Notes under the pieces: model-generated
Databases searched by the model: none
What the model saw: only the letters and a program-made list of their open reading frames with translations
Told to the model about the DNA's origin: nothing
Program-made: the position numbers and the translations under genes
Source: Mesorhizobium sp. 65-26
Lineage (GTDB): Bacteria; Pseudomonadota; Alphaproteobacteria; Rhizobiales; Rhizobiaceae
Length of the DNA stretch: 64,000 bases
Direction of reading: 5' to 3'
Assembly (NCBI GenBank): GCA_001899205.1
Contig: MKVL01000005.1
Location: 183,335 to 247,334 of the forward strand
Shown here: positions 24,564 through 33,389 of the stretch, piece after piece
Layout: each line of letters opens with the position of its first letter
Numbering within the stretch: the first letter of the stretch is position 1

Positions 24564-25784
24564 CTAGAGCCGGCTGACCCTGACCGTCGCGTCCGGGCGC
24601 TGAAAGACCTCGGGCCGGAGAGAAAGGCCCAGGCCCGGGCCTTCCAGCGGCGAGACATGCCCGTCGGTCACCGGCGGCAGGTCGGCGACGATCTCGCGAT
24701 ACCAGCCGGTGAAATAGGCGCGCACGGCCTCCTGGTAGTTGACGTTGGGCAAGGTCGCCGAGAGCGCGCAGCTCGCGGCGTAGACGATGGGGCCGGTACA
24801 GTCGTGCAGCGTCACCGGCAGCTCGCTCGCCTCCGCCATGTTGGCGATCTTGCGCGCCTCGGAAAGACCCCCGCACCAGGCGAGGTCGATCATGATCACC
24901 GAGGCCGCGCGCCGGTCGATCAGTTGCTTGAACATCTGGCGCGAGGCCAGCCTCTCGCTGGCGGCGACCGGAATGGAGGTGTGGCGGGCAAGCTCTACGA
25001 GCGCGTCGAATTCATTGTAGCGGATCGGCTCCTCCAGCCAGGCGACGTCGAAGGGCTTGAGCGCCTCGGCGATGCGCAGCGCCGGCGGCAAGGTCCACAG
25101 CCCGTGCAGCTCGACCATGATCTCCATGTCGCGGCCGACCGCGTCGCGGATCTTGCGGAACGGCTCCAGCGCCTTGTCGAGATCGACGGCCGAGATGCGC
25201 GTGCCGTTGGATGCTTCGGCGGCGATATCGAACGGCCATATCTTCATGGCGCGGATGCCTTCGGAAAGAAGACTGCGCGCGAGATCGCCGGCGTTGTAGC
25301 GCCAGGCGAGCAGGTCCTCGTAGGGACCTTCGTTGGAATCGCCCGCCTTGAGCGACCAGTCCTCGCCGCGCTCGAACAGCGCGTTCTTCCTGGTGGCGCG
25401 GACATGCTTGTAGCCGGCGCAGGTGTTGTAGATCGGCACGCTCTTGTGGGTGCGCCCGCCCAGCAGGCGCCACACCGGCTCGCCGAGCGCCTGGCCATAG
25501 ATATCCCATAACGCGATGTTGACGGCCGAGTTGCCGCGCACCTCGGCGCCGGAATCGCGGGCGCCGACATAGACGCTGCCCAGCGTGCGGTCGTGCAACT
25601 CGATGTCACGCGGGTCCTTGCCCAGGAGATAGCCCGCGACATTGTCGTGGATGTAGCTGGCCACCGGGCCGGGCGCCCAGAAAGTTTCCCCGGTGCCGAC
25701 GATGCCGGCATCGGTGTGGACGCGCAGCCAGAACAGGAACGGAAATTCGGCGAGTTGCAGCGTTTCCAGCGCGACGACTTTCAT
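24564..25784 (-). CDS. Enolase-superfamily sugar-acid dehydratase (mandelate racemase/galactonate dehydratase type) A
   Basis: A 406-residue protein with a capping domain and a TIM barrel. Visible active-site elements: KIW in the second barrel strand (MKIWPFDIAAE), metal ligands in MVELHGLW, WLEEPIR and AASERLA, and the general base region TLHDCTGPI. The superfamily abstracts the proton next to a carboxylate. This type usually dehydrates aldonates to 2-keto-3-deoxy acids. The ATG at 25784 has GGGAGGG before it. It diverges from the SDR-transketolase operon across an intergenic LacI-type operator. Confidence 0.9.
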   Translation of the reverse strand: MKVVALETLQLAEFPFLFWLRVHTDAGIVGTGETFWAPGPVASYIHDNVAGYLLGKDPRDIELHDRTLGSVYVGARDSGAEVRGNSAVNIALWDIYGQALGEPVWRLLGGRTHKSVPIYNTCAGYKHVRATRKNALFERGEDWSLKAGDSNEGPYEDLLAWRYNAGDLARSLLSEGIRAMKIWPFDIAAEASNGTRISAVDLDKALEPFRKIRDAVGRDMEIMVELHGLWTLPPALRIAEALKPFDVAWLEEPIRYNEFDALVELARHTSIPVAASERLASRQMFKQLIDRRAASVIMIDLAWCGGLSEARKIANMAEASELPVTLHDCTGPIVYAASCALSATLPNVNYQEAVRAYFTGWYREIVADLPPVTDGHVSPLEGPGLGLSLRPEVFQRPDATVRVSRL

Positions 25785-25852
25785 TCTTCCCTCCCCTTTC
25801 GGCGTCATGACGCCAGAGCCTAGCATGAGCACGCCGCTGACATTCATGCCCG

Positions 25853-25881
25853 TTGACAGCCATTTATGGTACCGGTATCAG
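25853..25881 (+). promoter_or_regulatory. Promoter with LacI-type operator copy 3
   Basis: TTGACA (25853-25858), a 17-bp spacer and TATCAG (25876-25881) form a promoter pointing toward the SDR-transketolase operon. The operator TGGTACCGGTATCA (25867-25880) overlaps the -10 exactly as at 17890-17918. It lies between divergent units, so it may also affect the dehydratase gene on the minus strand. Confidence 0.77.
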
Positions 25882-26008
25882 TTACGTCAAGATGGCCTGG
25901 CGGATCGGGGTCGCCATCCCGCTTCCACCCCCCGATTCAGCCACATCCATGCGACGCCAGGTGGAGCCATCTGGCCACGATAATTCCATGCTCTGGGAGG
26001 GCGCTCTA

Positions 26009-26803
26009 TTGCCTGCCGAAGTCACCAACAACACACGTCGAAGAGCCCTGGTCACCGGGGCGGCCGGAGGCCTCGGGCGCGAGGTGGCTTTGCAGCTCGC
26101 GGCGCGCGGCTGCGCCGTGGCGATCACCGATATCAACGCGCAGGGGGTGCAGGAGACGGCGGCGCTGCTGCGCGAGAGGACTGGTGACGTCGAGGCGATC
26201 GTCGGCGACTTCACGATCGAGGGGGCGCCGGAGGCCGCGGTCGAGAAGGTCGTCGCGCGCTGGGGCGGCATCGACATTCTCGTCAACAATGCCGGCTACG
26301 GCGTGATCGAGCCTTTCCTCGACGCGACGTTCAAGGCGTGGACGCGCACGCTGGCGCTCAACGTCACCGCGCTCGCCATGGCCTGCAAGGCGGCGGGCCG
26401 CGTGATGCGCGAGCAACGCTCCGGCCGCATCGTCAACATCACCTCGCCGGGCTCGCGCATGGCGCTGCCCGACTACACCGCCTACACGGCGAGCAAGGCG
26501 GGCGTCGATTCCATCACCCGCGCCGCCGCCGTGGCGCTGGCGCCCTATGGCGTGCTGGTGAACAGCCTCGCGCCCGGCATGATGGACACGGAGATGCAGC
26601 GCTCGACCGAGATCGATCTCGCCCGCGCCGCCGGCCGCAACGACCTGCAGGCCTTCCTCGACGAGCGCACCCGCCGCATCCCGCTCGGCCGCCGCGCCGA
26701 AATCTCCGAAGTGGCCGAGGCCGTCGTGTGGCTGTGCCTCGACTCCCCGGCCTACATGACCGCCGAACGGCTCAACATGTCCGGCGGCCTCGACAAGGAC
26801 TGA
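26009..26803 (+). CDS. Short-chain dehydrogenase/reductase
   Basis: A 264-residue classical SDR. NAD(P) binding is by LVTGAAGGLGREVA, then NNAGYG. The catalytic set is Ser in NITSPGS and Tyr/Lys in YTASKAG. The TTG at 26009 is chosen because GGGAGGG lies at 25994-26000. An ATG at 25988 is possible, but the frame further upstream runs through the promoter and operator. It leads an operon with split transketolase and a dehydratase, so a role oxidising a sugar, lactone precursor or 2-keto-3-deoxy acid is likely but unproven. Confidence 0.9.
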   Translation: MPAEVTNNTRRRALVTGAAGGLGREVALQLAARGCAVAITDINAQGVQETAALLRERTGDVEAIVGDFTIEGAPEAAVEKVVARWGGIDILVNNAGYGVIEPFLDATFKAWTRTLALNVTALAMACKAAGRVMREQRSGRIVNITSPGSRMALPDYTAYTASKAGVDSITRAAAVALAPYGVLVNSLAPGMMDTEMQRSTEIDLARAAGRNDLQAFLDERTRRIPLGRRAEISEVAEAVVWLCLDSPAYMTAERLNMSGGLDKD

Positions 26804-26811
26804 AACATCCC

Positions 26812-27660
26812 ATGCTGAGAAATTCTCCTCCGGACGAAGCCGATATCGGCGCCCTTCGACGCCGCGCGACACGGTTGCGCCGCCACATGCTGACCATGGC
26901 CAGGGGCCAGGGCCAGGGCTATATCGGCCAGGGCCTCGGCATCGCCGATGTGCTGGCCGCGCTCTATTTTCATGAACTGCGCTACGATCCGCACAATCTG
27001 GCTTGGGCGGACCGCGACCGCTTCCTCCTGTCGACGGGACACTATTCCATCGCGCTCTGGGCGGCGCTGGCCGAGGCCGGCATCATTCCGGTCGAGGAGC
27101 TTGCCACCTATGGCGCCGACAACAGCCGGCTGGAAATGTCGACACTGGACACGACGCCCGGCGTCGAGATGATCGGCGGTTCGCTCGGCCACGGGCTGGG
27201 CCAGGGTATCGGCCAGGCGCTCGGGCTGCGGCTGGACGGTTCCGAAGCGCGCGTCTTCGTCGAGCTCTCGGACGGCGAGATGCAGGAAGGCTCGACCTGG
27301 GAAGCGGCGATGTCGGCCAGTCACTTTCGCCTCGACGGGCTGGTTGCGCTGATCGACTGCAACGGCATCCAGGCCGACGGCCCCGTTGTACTCGACATGG
27401 AGCCGGTGGCCGACAAATGGCGCGCCTTCGGCTGGGAGACCTCCGAGATCGACGGCAACGACATGGCGGCGGTGGCCGACGCCCTGGCCGACGCGCGCGC
27501 CCGCAACGGCAAGCCGAAGGCCATTGTGTTGCGCACCTTGCCCGGCAAGGGCGTCCCACGCATCGAGACCAGCGAGAAATCACACTTCTTCCGCGTCGAC
27601 GTGGCGCAATGGGACGGCATCATCGCCGAGTTCGAGAACAGCGTGGGAGCGAGCCAGTGA
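26812..27660 (+). CDS. Transketolase-like N-terminal subunit
   Basis: A 282-residue ThDP-binding half of a two-subunit transketolase. It has GQGYIGQGLGIADVLAALYF, LSTGHYSIALWAALAEAG, GGSLGHGLGQGIGQALG, and the Mg/ThDP motif SDGEMQEGSTWEAAM..DCNGIQ. Split transketolases in sugar gene clusters often serve special ketose or ketose-phosphate cleavage and not the pentose phosphate pathway. That is general family knowledge, and the substrate here is unknown. It starts eight bases after the SDR and overlaps the next gene (GTGA). Confidence 0.92.
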   Translation: MLRNSPPDEADIGALRRRATRLRRHMLTMARGQGQGYIGQGLGIADVLAALYFHELRYDPHNLAWADRDRFLLSTGHYSIALWAALAEAGIIPVEELATYGADNSRLEMSTLDTTPGVEMIGGSLGHGLGQGIGQALGLRLDGSEARVFVELSDGEMQEGSTWEAAMSASHFRLDGLVALIDCNGIQADGPVVLDMEPVADKWRAFGWETSEIDGNDMAAVADALADARARNGKPKAIVLRTLPGKGVPRIETSEKSHFFRVDVAQWDGIIAEFENSVGASQ

Positions 27661-28655
27661 GCGGCGCGGCAGTGGAGGCGGGCCGCACGCTCGCCATGGG
27701 ACAGGACGAAGCGGTCGGTTCCGGCCGGTCGAGCGTGGACGCGCCGTTCGGGCGAGCGCTGGCGCGGCTCGGAAAGGCGCGAAGCGACATTGTCGGGCTG
27801 ACCGCCGACCTCGGCAAATACACCGACATCCTGCCGTTCCGGGACGCGTTTCCGGACCGCTTCTTCAACGTCGGCATGGCCGAGCAGAACCTGGTCGCGG
27901 TCGCCGCCGGGCTGGCGCGCAGCAGCAAGGTGCCTTTCGCCACCACCTACGGCGTGTTCGCCACGCGGCGGGCCTACGACTTCGTCGCCATCGCGCTCGC
28001 CCACTCCAATCTCGACGTCAAGATCGTGGCCGGCCTGCCGGGGCTGACGACCGGCTATGGCGGCACCCACCAGGCGATCGAGGACCTGGCGCTGATGCGC
28101 ATGATCCCCGGCCTGACCATCATCGATCCGTGCGACGCGACCGAGATCGAGGCCGCCACGGAAGCGATCGCCGAGCATCGCGGCCCGGTCTACATGCGGC
28201 TGCTGCGCGGCGCCGTGCCGGTCGTGCTCGAACCGGGCTACCGTTTCGAGATCGGCAAGGCGCGCCGGCTGCGCGAGGGCACCGATATCGGCATCGTCTC
28301 GACCGGCTTCATGACCGAGCGTGCGCTCGACGCTGCGGACGCCTTGCGCAAGCAGGGCATCTCGGCCGGCGTGCTGCACGTGCCGACGATCAAGCCCTTC
28401 GACGCCGAGGCGGTGGCCGAATTCGCCGCGGGCGTCGGCCGGGTGGTCACCGCGGAGAACCACGTCGTGGTCGGCGGGCTGGCGAGCCTCGTCGTCGAGG
28501 CCCTTTTCGACCGGGGCATCGCGCGCAAGGTGACCCGTATCGGATTGCCAGACCGCTACATAGAATGCGGCGCCGTGCCGACGCTGCAGGCGAAATACGG
28601 CCTCACCACGCAAGCGATGATCCAGACGATCGCCGGATCGGAGACCGCCGCATGA
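27657..28655 (+). CDS. Transketolase-like C-terminal subunit
   Basis: A 332-residue pyrimidine-binding half. The activating Glu is in NVGMAEQNLVAVAAGLA. Other features are ATTYGVFATRRAYDF and LTTGYGGTHQAIEDLALMRMIPG, and a C-terminal domain starts near residue 200. The GTG at 27657 overlaps the stop of the N-terminal subunit (GTGA). An ATG at 27696 is an alternative. The two halves form one active site. The next gene begins in an ATGA overlap, so SDR, both halves and dehydratase B form one operon. Confidence 0.92.
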   Translation: MSGAAVEAGRTLAMGQDEAVGSGRSSVDAPFGRALARLGKARSDIVGLTADLGKYTDILPFRDAFPDRFFNVGMAEQNLVAVAAGLARSSKVPFATTYGVFATRRAYDFVAIALAHSNLDVKIVAGLPGLTTGYGGTHQAIEDLALMRMIPGLTIIDPCDATEIEAATEAIAEHRGPVYMRLLRGAVPVVLEPGYRFEIGKARRLREGTDIGIVSTGFMTERALDAADALRKQGISAGVLHVPTIKPFDAEAVAEFAAGVGRVVTAENHVVVGGLASLVVEALFDRGIARKVTRIGLPDRYIECGAVPTLQAKYGLTTQAMIQTIAGSETAA

Positions 28656-29839
28656 AGATCACCGAGATCGAGACCTTCACCGTCGGGGCCGGCTGGAAAA
28701 ACTGGCTGTTCGTCAAGGTCCATACCGACAAGGGTATCCATGGCATCGGCGAGGGCACGCTCAACGGCTTCATCAAGACGACGGAAGCCGGCGTGCACGA
28801 GCTCAGGCATCTCGCCATCGGCCAGGACCCGCGCCGCATCAACGCGCTGGCCAAGCGCCTGCTGGACAGCGTATCGCTCGACGGCGGCCATATCCATCGC
28901 ACCGTGATCGCGGCGATCGAGGTCGCCTGCTGGGACATTCTGGGCAAGTCGCTCGGCGTGCCGATCCACCAACTTCTCGGCGGCCAGGTTCGCGACAGCG
29001 TGCCTGGCTACGCCAATGGCTGGTATCGCACCGAGCGGACGCCGGAAGCCTTCCTGGAAGCGGCCAAAGCGGTGCTGGCGAAGGGCTTCAAGGCCTTCAA
29101 GCTCGACCCGTTCGGGACCGCTCAGGGCTTCATCTCGCGCGAGGAGCTCGACCTGTCCTACGCCATCTGCCGCACGCTGCGCGACAAGCTGCCCAGGGAC
29201 ACGCTGATCCTGATCGACGTGCACGCCCGCTTCACCGAGATCGCCGCGCTCCAGGCGGCCCGGAAATTCGCCGATCTCGACATCTACTGGTGGGAGGAGC
29301 CGACCTCGCGCGACCGGCAGGAGACGGTGCACGAGGTGGCGCACCGCTCGCCCATCCCGGTGGCGACGGGCGAAATGTACGATACGGTCGGCCAGTTCTA
29401 CACGCTGGCCGCCGGCGGCGGCGTCAACATCTTCCAGCCGGAGCCGATGTCGCTCGGCGGCATCGCGCCCTCCATGCAGGTGGCCAATCTGGCGTTCGCG
29501 CATGGCAGCCACATCGCCCCGCACCAGAGCGGCGGACCGGTAGCGACCGCCGTGTGCCTGCAACTGGCGGCCGCCGTGCCGAACTTCCTGATCCAGGAGC
29601 ATTTCGACGCCTTCAACGACCCCTGGACGCGTGAGCTCGTGACCTGGCATCCAACGGTCGATCCGGCCAATGGCCATCTGTCGCTGCCGCAGGCGCCTGG
29701 CCTCGGCATCGACCTCAACCTCGACGCCATCAAGGCGCATCCATACGACCCGAACGCCTATCTCAACGTCCATGCGGAAGGTTGGGAAAAACGTCTCGGC
29801 CGCCGTGAAAAGACCAAGGGCAAATCCCGGAAAGGATAA
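28652..29839 (+). CDS. Enolase-superfamily sugar-acid dehydratase B (galactonate dehydratase-like)
   Basis: A 395-residue enolase-superfamily protein. Active-site elements are KAFKLDPFG, the metal and base pair in LIDVHARF, WWEEPTS and VATGEMY, and a late His in APHQSGGP. It differs strongly from dehydratase A at 24564, so the two probably act on different acids or stereoisomers. The C-terminus is extended and basic (KRLGRREKTKGKSRKG). It is the last gene of the LacI-operator-controlled operon starting at 26009 and is coupled to the transketolase by ATGA. Confidence 0.9.
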   Translation: MKITEIETFTVGAGWKNWLFVKVHTDKGIHGIGEGTLNGFIKTTEAGVHELRHLAIGQDPRRINALAKRLLDSVSLDGGHIHRTVIAAIEVACWDILGKSLGVPIHQLLGGQVRDSVPGYANGWYRTERTPEAFLEAAKAVLAKGFKAFKLDPFGTAQGFISREELDLSYAICRTLRDKLPRDTLILIDVHARFTEIAALQAARKFADLDIYWWEEPTSRDRQETVHEVAHRSPIPVATGEMYDTVGQFYTLAAGGGVNIFQPEPMSLGGIAPSMQVANLAFAHGSHIAPHQSGGPVATAVCLQLAAAVPNFLIQEHFDAFNDPWTRELVTWHPTVDPANGHLSLPQAPGLGIDLNLDAIKAHPYDPNAYLNVHAEGWEKRLGRREKTKGKSRKG

Positions 29840-29861
29840 GCTGAGACGGTGGTGCGCCGGC

Positions 29862-30893
29862 TCAGGCGCTCTCGCGGTCGACGATCTCGAAGCCGAGGCT
29901 GGTGATGGTGGGAACCTTGGCGTTCCCGCCCAGCCTTGCCAGCAATTGCCGCACAGCGCGGCGGCCCATCTCGTACCGATTCACCTTCACCGTGGTGAGC
30001 GGCGGGAAGAGCTGCGCGGCAAGATCCATGTCGCCATAGCCGGCGATGGCGATCCTGCCGGGCACCGCCCAGCCGCGCCTATGGCATTCCTGCACCGCGC
30101 CGATGGCCAGCGTGTCGCTGGAGAAGAAGATCGCGTCGATGTCCTTGTGCCGCGACGTCAGCGTCACCAGCGCTTCGGCGCCGCCCTGCGCGGTAATCGG
30201 CACCTCGACCTCCATATTGTCGTGGTTCGGAATGCCGAGTTCGGTCAGCGCGGCGTGGTATCCGGTCCGTCGCTGCTGCAGGCGGTCATTGCCATGGATC
30301 GGGGTCGAGACGAAGCCGATGCGCTTATAGCCCTTGGCCGCCAGATGCATGGTCATGGCATAGGCGGTCTCGAAGTTGGAGATGCCGACCACCATGTCGA
30401 TGGGCTTGCGGCCCTTGATCTCGGATATCTCCACCACGGGCGCGCTGCTGTTGGCGAGCAGCGCCCGCGCCGCTTCGCTCTGCACGAAGCTCTGCAGGAT
30501 CATGCCGGCCGGCCGCCAGCCGAGCAGGTTGCGGATGGCGCGCTCTTCCGCCTCCTGGGTGAACTCGCCCTGCACGAGCAGCATCGAATAGCCGCTCTCG
30601 TGGCATTCGTCCGACATGCCCTGCACCTGGTCGGCGATGCCGGAGTTGATAAGCGGAGGCACCACCGTGCCGATCATGCGGCCGTTGCCCTTCATGCTCG
30701 ACGCCAGGCGGTTCGGAACGAAACCGGCCTGCTCGATCGCTTCCAGGATCCGGGCGCGCGTCTCGGGCGACACCATCTCCGGGTTGGAGAGCGCGCGCGA
30801 CACCGTCATCGGCGCGACGCCGACACGCTTGGCGATCTCGCGCACGCCCAGTCGCTTGCGCCCGCCTGTGTCGTCCTCCGCGCCATCCGTCAT
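29862..30893 (-). CDS. LacI-family transcriptional regulator A
   Basis: A 343-residue LacI/GalR repressor. The N-terminal helix-turn-helix and hinge read LGVREIAKRVGVAPMTVSRALSNPEMVS and RARILEAIEQAGFVPNRLASSM. The rest is a periplasmic-binding-protein-like sensor domain. The ATG at 30893 is chosen because GGAG lies six bases upstream. A GTG at 30905 would read through that site. A copy of the LacI-type operator (31001-31014) stands in its promoter region. That is the basis for proposing it as the regulator of all four such operators. The ligand is probably a sugar or aldonate of this region. Confidence 0.93.
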   Translation of the reverse strand: MTDGAEDDTGGRKRLGVREIAKRVGVAPMTVSRALSNPEMVSPETRARILEAIEQAGFVPNRLASSMKGNGRMIGTVVPPLINSGIADQVQGMSDECHESGYSMLLVQGEFTQEAEERAIRNLLGWRPAGMILQSFVQSEAARALLANSSAPVVEISEIKGRKPIDMVVGISNFETAYAMTMHLAAKGYKRIGFVSTPIHGNDRLQQRRTGYHAALTELGIPNHDNMEVEVPITAQGGAEALVTLTSRHKDIDAIFFSSDTLAIGAVQECHRRGWAVPGRIAIAGYGDMDLAAQLFPPLTTVKVNRYEMGRRAVRQLLARLGGNAKVPTITSLGFEIVDRESA

Positions 30894-31000
30894 CAGCCAC
30901 TCCACCGAGGCCGCGGGCTCGCTTCAGGGAAACGGCCGCGCGGGAATTCGCAAATCTATAGCCGTTGCGATACCGGGTTACCAGCAGCCGCGAACGCTTA

Positions 31001-31014
31001 TGGTTCCGGTACCA
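31001..31014. promoter_or_regulatory. LacI-type operator copy 4 (TGGTTCCGGTACCA)
   Basis: TGGTTCCGGTACCA is one base from a perfect 14-bp palindrome and matches the other three sites in arms and CCGG centre. It sits between the LacI gene and the transporter operon, just upstream of TTGACA (31021-31026). It could serve both autoregulation and control of the transporter. Confidence 0.7.
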
Positions 31015-31101
31015 TTTTTGTTGACAGCACCCGGCGTTGCGGTAGCTTCGGCGTCAGAAAGCGCCAGCGACGGAGCCACGGCAAAAAACACAAGCCGGAC
31101 G

Positions 31102-31130
31102 TTGACAAGTTATAATATTATAATACTCAT
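31102..31130 (+). promoter_or_regulatory. Promoter with GntR-type AT-rich site e
   Basis: TTGACA (31102-31107) is followed at normal spacing by TACTCA/ACTCAT (31124-31130). The spacer holds TATAATATTATAATAC, containing the exact core TATTATAATA (31116-31125). Here the core is in the spacer and not at the -10, which favours an operator role over a simple -10 box. Confidence 0.6.
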
Positions 31131-31219
31131 AGGCGGAAGGAGCGCGCCGGCATCGGGCGCGTCGGTGGATATGTTCGCCCGGAGGAGCCCGGGGCGGATG
31201 CCACCCGAGGAGGAAAACG

Positions 31220-32230
31220 ATGAACAGCGCGGCAGAGGCGAACGCGCGGCCGGGGGACGTCCAGTCCCTGCGGCGGCGATTGATCGGGTTCATCGCGGTC
31301 GGCGAGGTCGGCGTTCTCGCCGCCATGGCGCTGCTGGTCGCGTTCTTCTGGCTGCTGGAGCCGGCCTTCCTGTCGGAGCGTAACATCCGCGCCATCCTCA
31401 ACGTCGTCTCGTTCGTCGGCATCATCGCGATCGGCCAGACCGTTCTGCTGGTGGCGGGAGAGTTCGATCTCTCGGTCGGCTCGGTCGCCGGCCTTTCGGC
31501 CGTCGTCTCCGCCAAGCTGATGACGGCGGCAGCGCTGCCGGTTCCGCTCGCCCTTCTCGGCGGCGTCGGCGTCGGCGCGCTGGTCGGGCTGGTCAACGGC
31601 CTGATCGTCGTCAAGCTGCGCATTCCCGCCTTCATCCAGACGCTCGGCATGCTGTTCATCGGCCAGGGCCTGATCCAGGTGGTGACGGGCGGCTATCCGG
31701 TCTATCCGCTACCGCCTGCAATCAGCACGATCGGCGGCGCGGACCTGTTCTTCGGGCTCGGCTGGAGCTTCGTCTTCTTCATCGTGGCCGCCATCGTCGC
31801 CGACCTGATGCTGCGTCGCACGGTGCTGGGGCGCAACATGTACGCCACCGGCGGCAATCAGGAAGTGGCCCGCCTCGTCGGCATCAACACCGATGCCTAC
31901 AAGATCGGCGCCTTCATCGCCGTCGGCGCGCTCGCCGCGATCGCCGGCATGTTCGTGATGGCCGATCTCGCCAGCGGCGGCACCTCGATCGGCAGCGGCT
32001 GGGAACTGACCGTGATCGCCGGCGTGGTGGTTGGCGGCGTCAGCCTGTTCGGCGGTGCCGGCACGGTGGCCGGCGGCGTCATCGGCATCTTGATGCTCAA
32101 GGTGGTTCAGAGCGGCCTGGTGGTCGTCGGCGTCAACGCCAACTGGCAGCAGATCGCGGTGGGCGTGATCATGGTGATGGCCGTGGGCCTCGACATATTG
32201 CGCCGCCGCTACTTCACCGCCGGCGCTTAG
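31220..32230 (+). CDS. Ribose-type ABC importer 2, permease (RbsC family)
   Basis: A 336-residue permease. Family signatures are IAIGQTVLLVAGEFDLSVGSVAGL near residue 72, where Glu-Phe-Asp replaces the usual GGIDLS, and VVVGGVSLFGGAGTVAGGVIG near 275. A charged N-terminus precedes several hydrophobic helices. It comes first in its operon, before the binding protein and ATPase, which is an uncommon order. Both a LacI-type and a GntR-type site lie upstream. Confidence 0.94.
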   Translation: MNSAAEANARPGDVQSLRRRLIGFIAVGEVGVLAAMALLVAFFWLLEPAFLSERNIRAILNVVSFVGIIAIGQTVLLVAGEFDLSVGSVAGLSAVVSAKLMTAAALPVPLALLGGVGVGALVGLVNGLIVVKLRIPAFIQTLGMLFIGQGLIQVVTGGYPVYPLPPAISTIGGADLFFGLGWSFVFFIVAAIVADLMLRRTVLGRNMYATGGNQEVARLVGINTDAYKIGAFIAVGALAAIAGMFVMADLASGGTSIGSGWELTVIAGVVVGGVSLFGGAGTVAGGVIGILMLKVVQSGLVVVGVNANWQQIAVGVIMVMAVGLDILRRRYFTAGA

Positions 32231-32319
32231 GCGCGGATCGCTCGGATCGTGCGCCGGCAAAGCGGATTTCCGCCAGGCAGATCTTAACCAGGCCAGATCT
32301 TAAACCAGGGAGGTACGAC

Positions 32320-33294
32320 ATGAACATCCATCTTGGAAAAAGGCTTATCCGCGCCGCGCTCGGCGCGGCGGTAATTGCCGGCTCGCTCGCCTCGGTCGGC
32401 ATCGCGCGCGCCGACGGGGTGCATCTCTTGTGGGTGCAGCCGATGAAGGACCATCCGGTGCACCGGCTGATGCAGGCGGGCTTCCTCAACAAGTGCAAGG
32501 AGCTCGGCTATACCTGCGAGGTGGTCGGCGATCCGAGCGCCACGAACTGGGATATTCCGGCGACGCTGCCGCTGGCGGAAGCCGCGCTGGCGCGTACCAA
32601 ATACGACGCCATCGGTGTCTACGGGCCGGACCCGGCGATCTTCTCCTACATCGCCAAGCTCGGCAAGGAAGGCTTCCCTGTCGTAACCTGGCACGTGCTG
32701 CCGGCGGAGGGCTCTGTGCAGGGGCTGAAGGCCGCGACCGGCGAGGACATCGCCAATGCCGGCACCAATGCCGCCGTGGCGATCGGCGAGAAGCTCGGCG
32801 GCAAGGGCACGGTGGCGCTGACGCAGGGGGCTTCCAACGACACCGAGAACGCCATGTCCGACGCCTTCCGCAAGACCATCGCGGCGAAGTATCCGAACAT
32901 CAAGGTGCTCGACACGCAGATGGAAGGCTTCGAGCCGTCGGCGGCCGAGGCCAAGGCGGTGGCCATCCTGCAGGCCAACCCGGACGTGACGGCCGCTTTC
33001 GGCACCACCGGCAACAGCATCCAGACCTGGTCGGGCGCGGCGCGCAAGGCCGGCCGCGACGTCGTCATCATCGGCATGGACTACATCAGGCAGAATCTCG
33101 ACCTGGTGAAGTCAGGCGCCGCCTACGGCATCGTGGCGCAGCCGCTCTACGAGGAAAGCGCAAAGGTCGCCGAGCTCCTCGGCGCGCTGGCGCAGGGCAA
33201 GAGCGTGCCCTACCTCAACCCGCTGCCGGCCGGCGTCATCACCGCCGGGGATCTCGCCCCCTACTACAAGATGCTGGACAGCGCGGGCCAGTAA
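32320..33294 (+). CDS. Ribose-type ABC importer 2, sugar-binding protein
   Basis: A 324-residue Peripla_BP_4-type protein with a signal peptide (about 1-30, ending GIARADG). The chain includes LLWVQPMKDHPVHRLMQAGFL, YTCEVVGDPSATNWDIPAT, a VTWHVLPAEGS stretch and KGTVALTQGASNDTENAMSDAF. It is clearly different from the two paralogues at 16755 and 17994, so its ligand should differ. It lies 89 bp after the permease gene, and a strong hairpin follows it. Confidence 0.93.
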   Translation: MNIHLGKRLIRAALGAAVIAGSLASVGIARADGVHLLWVQPMKDHPVHRLMQAGFLNKCKELGYTCEVVGDPSATNWDIPATLPLAEAALARTKYDAIGVYGPDPAIFSYIAKLGKEGFPVVTWHVLPAEGSVQGLKAATGEDIANAGTNAAVAIGEKLGGKGTVALTQGASNDTENAMSDAFRKTIAAKYPNIKVLDTQMEGFEPSAAEAKAVAILQANPDVTAAFGTTGNSIQTWSGAARKAGRDVVIIGMDYIRQNLDLVKSGAAYGIVAQPLYEESAKVAELLGALAQGKSVPYLNPLPAGVITAGDLAPYYKMLDSAGQ

Positions 33295-33305
33295 CGTTCG
33301 CCTTG

Positions 33306-33329
33306 CCGGGGCCGCGCAAGCGGCTCCGG
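33306..33329 (+). other. Intercistronic hairpin after sugar-binding protein of importer 2
   Basis: CCGGGGCCGC-GCAA-GCGGCTCCGG forms a 10-bp stem with one G-U pair and a GCAA tetraloop. TCTTT follows. It may partly terminate or protect the upstream message, giving more binding protein than ATPase. Confidence 0.6.
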
Positions 33330-33389
33330 TCTTTCCGCATTCGCATCGACGCGGCCACATGGCCTGCGGGATGCCTGAAGGAACCCGCC

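Larger units (their letters stand above)
30894..31219. other. 326-bp divergent regulatory gap between LacI regulator A and transporter 2
   Basis: No gene. From left: a degenerate operator-like word TGGTAACCCGGTATC on the minus strand (about 30969-30983), the LacI-type site (31001-31014), a TTGACA at 31021-31026, a second TTGACA at 31102-31107, and the AT-rich site e (31115-31126). GAGGAGG at about 31207-31213 is the ribosome binding site of the permease gene. Confidence 0.65.

Noticed and set aside
25853-26008. A 52-codon N-terminal extension of the SDR at 26009
   Set aside because: The extension begins on the -35 hexamer and runs through the LacI-type operator and -10. The ribosome binding site at 25994-26000 supports the later TTG start.
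27386-28651. A long N-terminal extension of dehydratase B
   Set aside because: It would lie out of frame inside both transketolase genes. The ATGA overlap at 28652 and a normal enolase-superfamily N-terminus fix the start.
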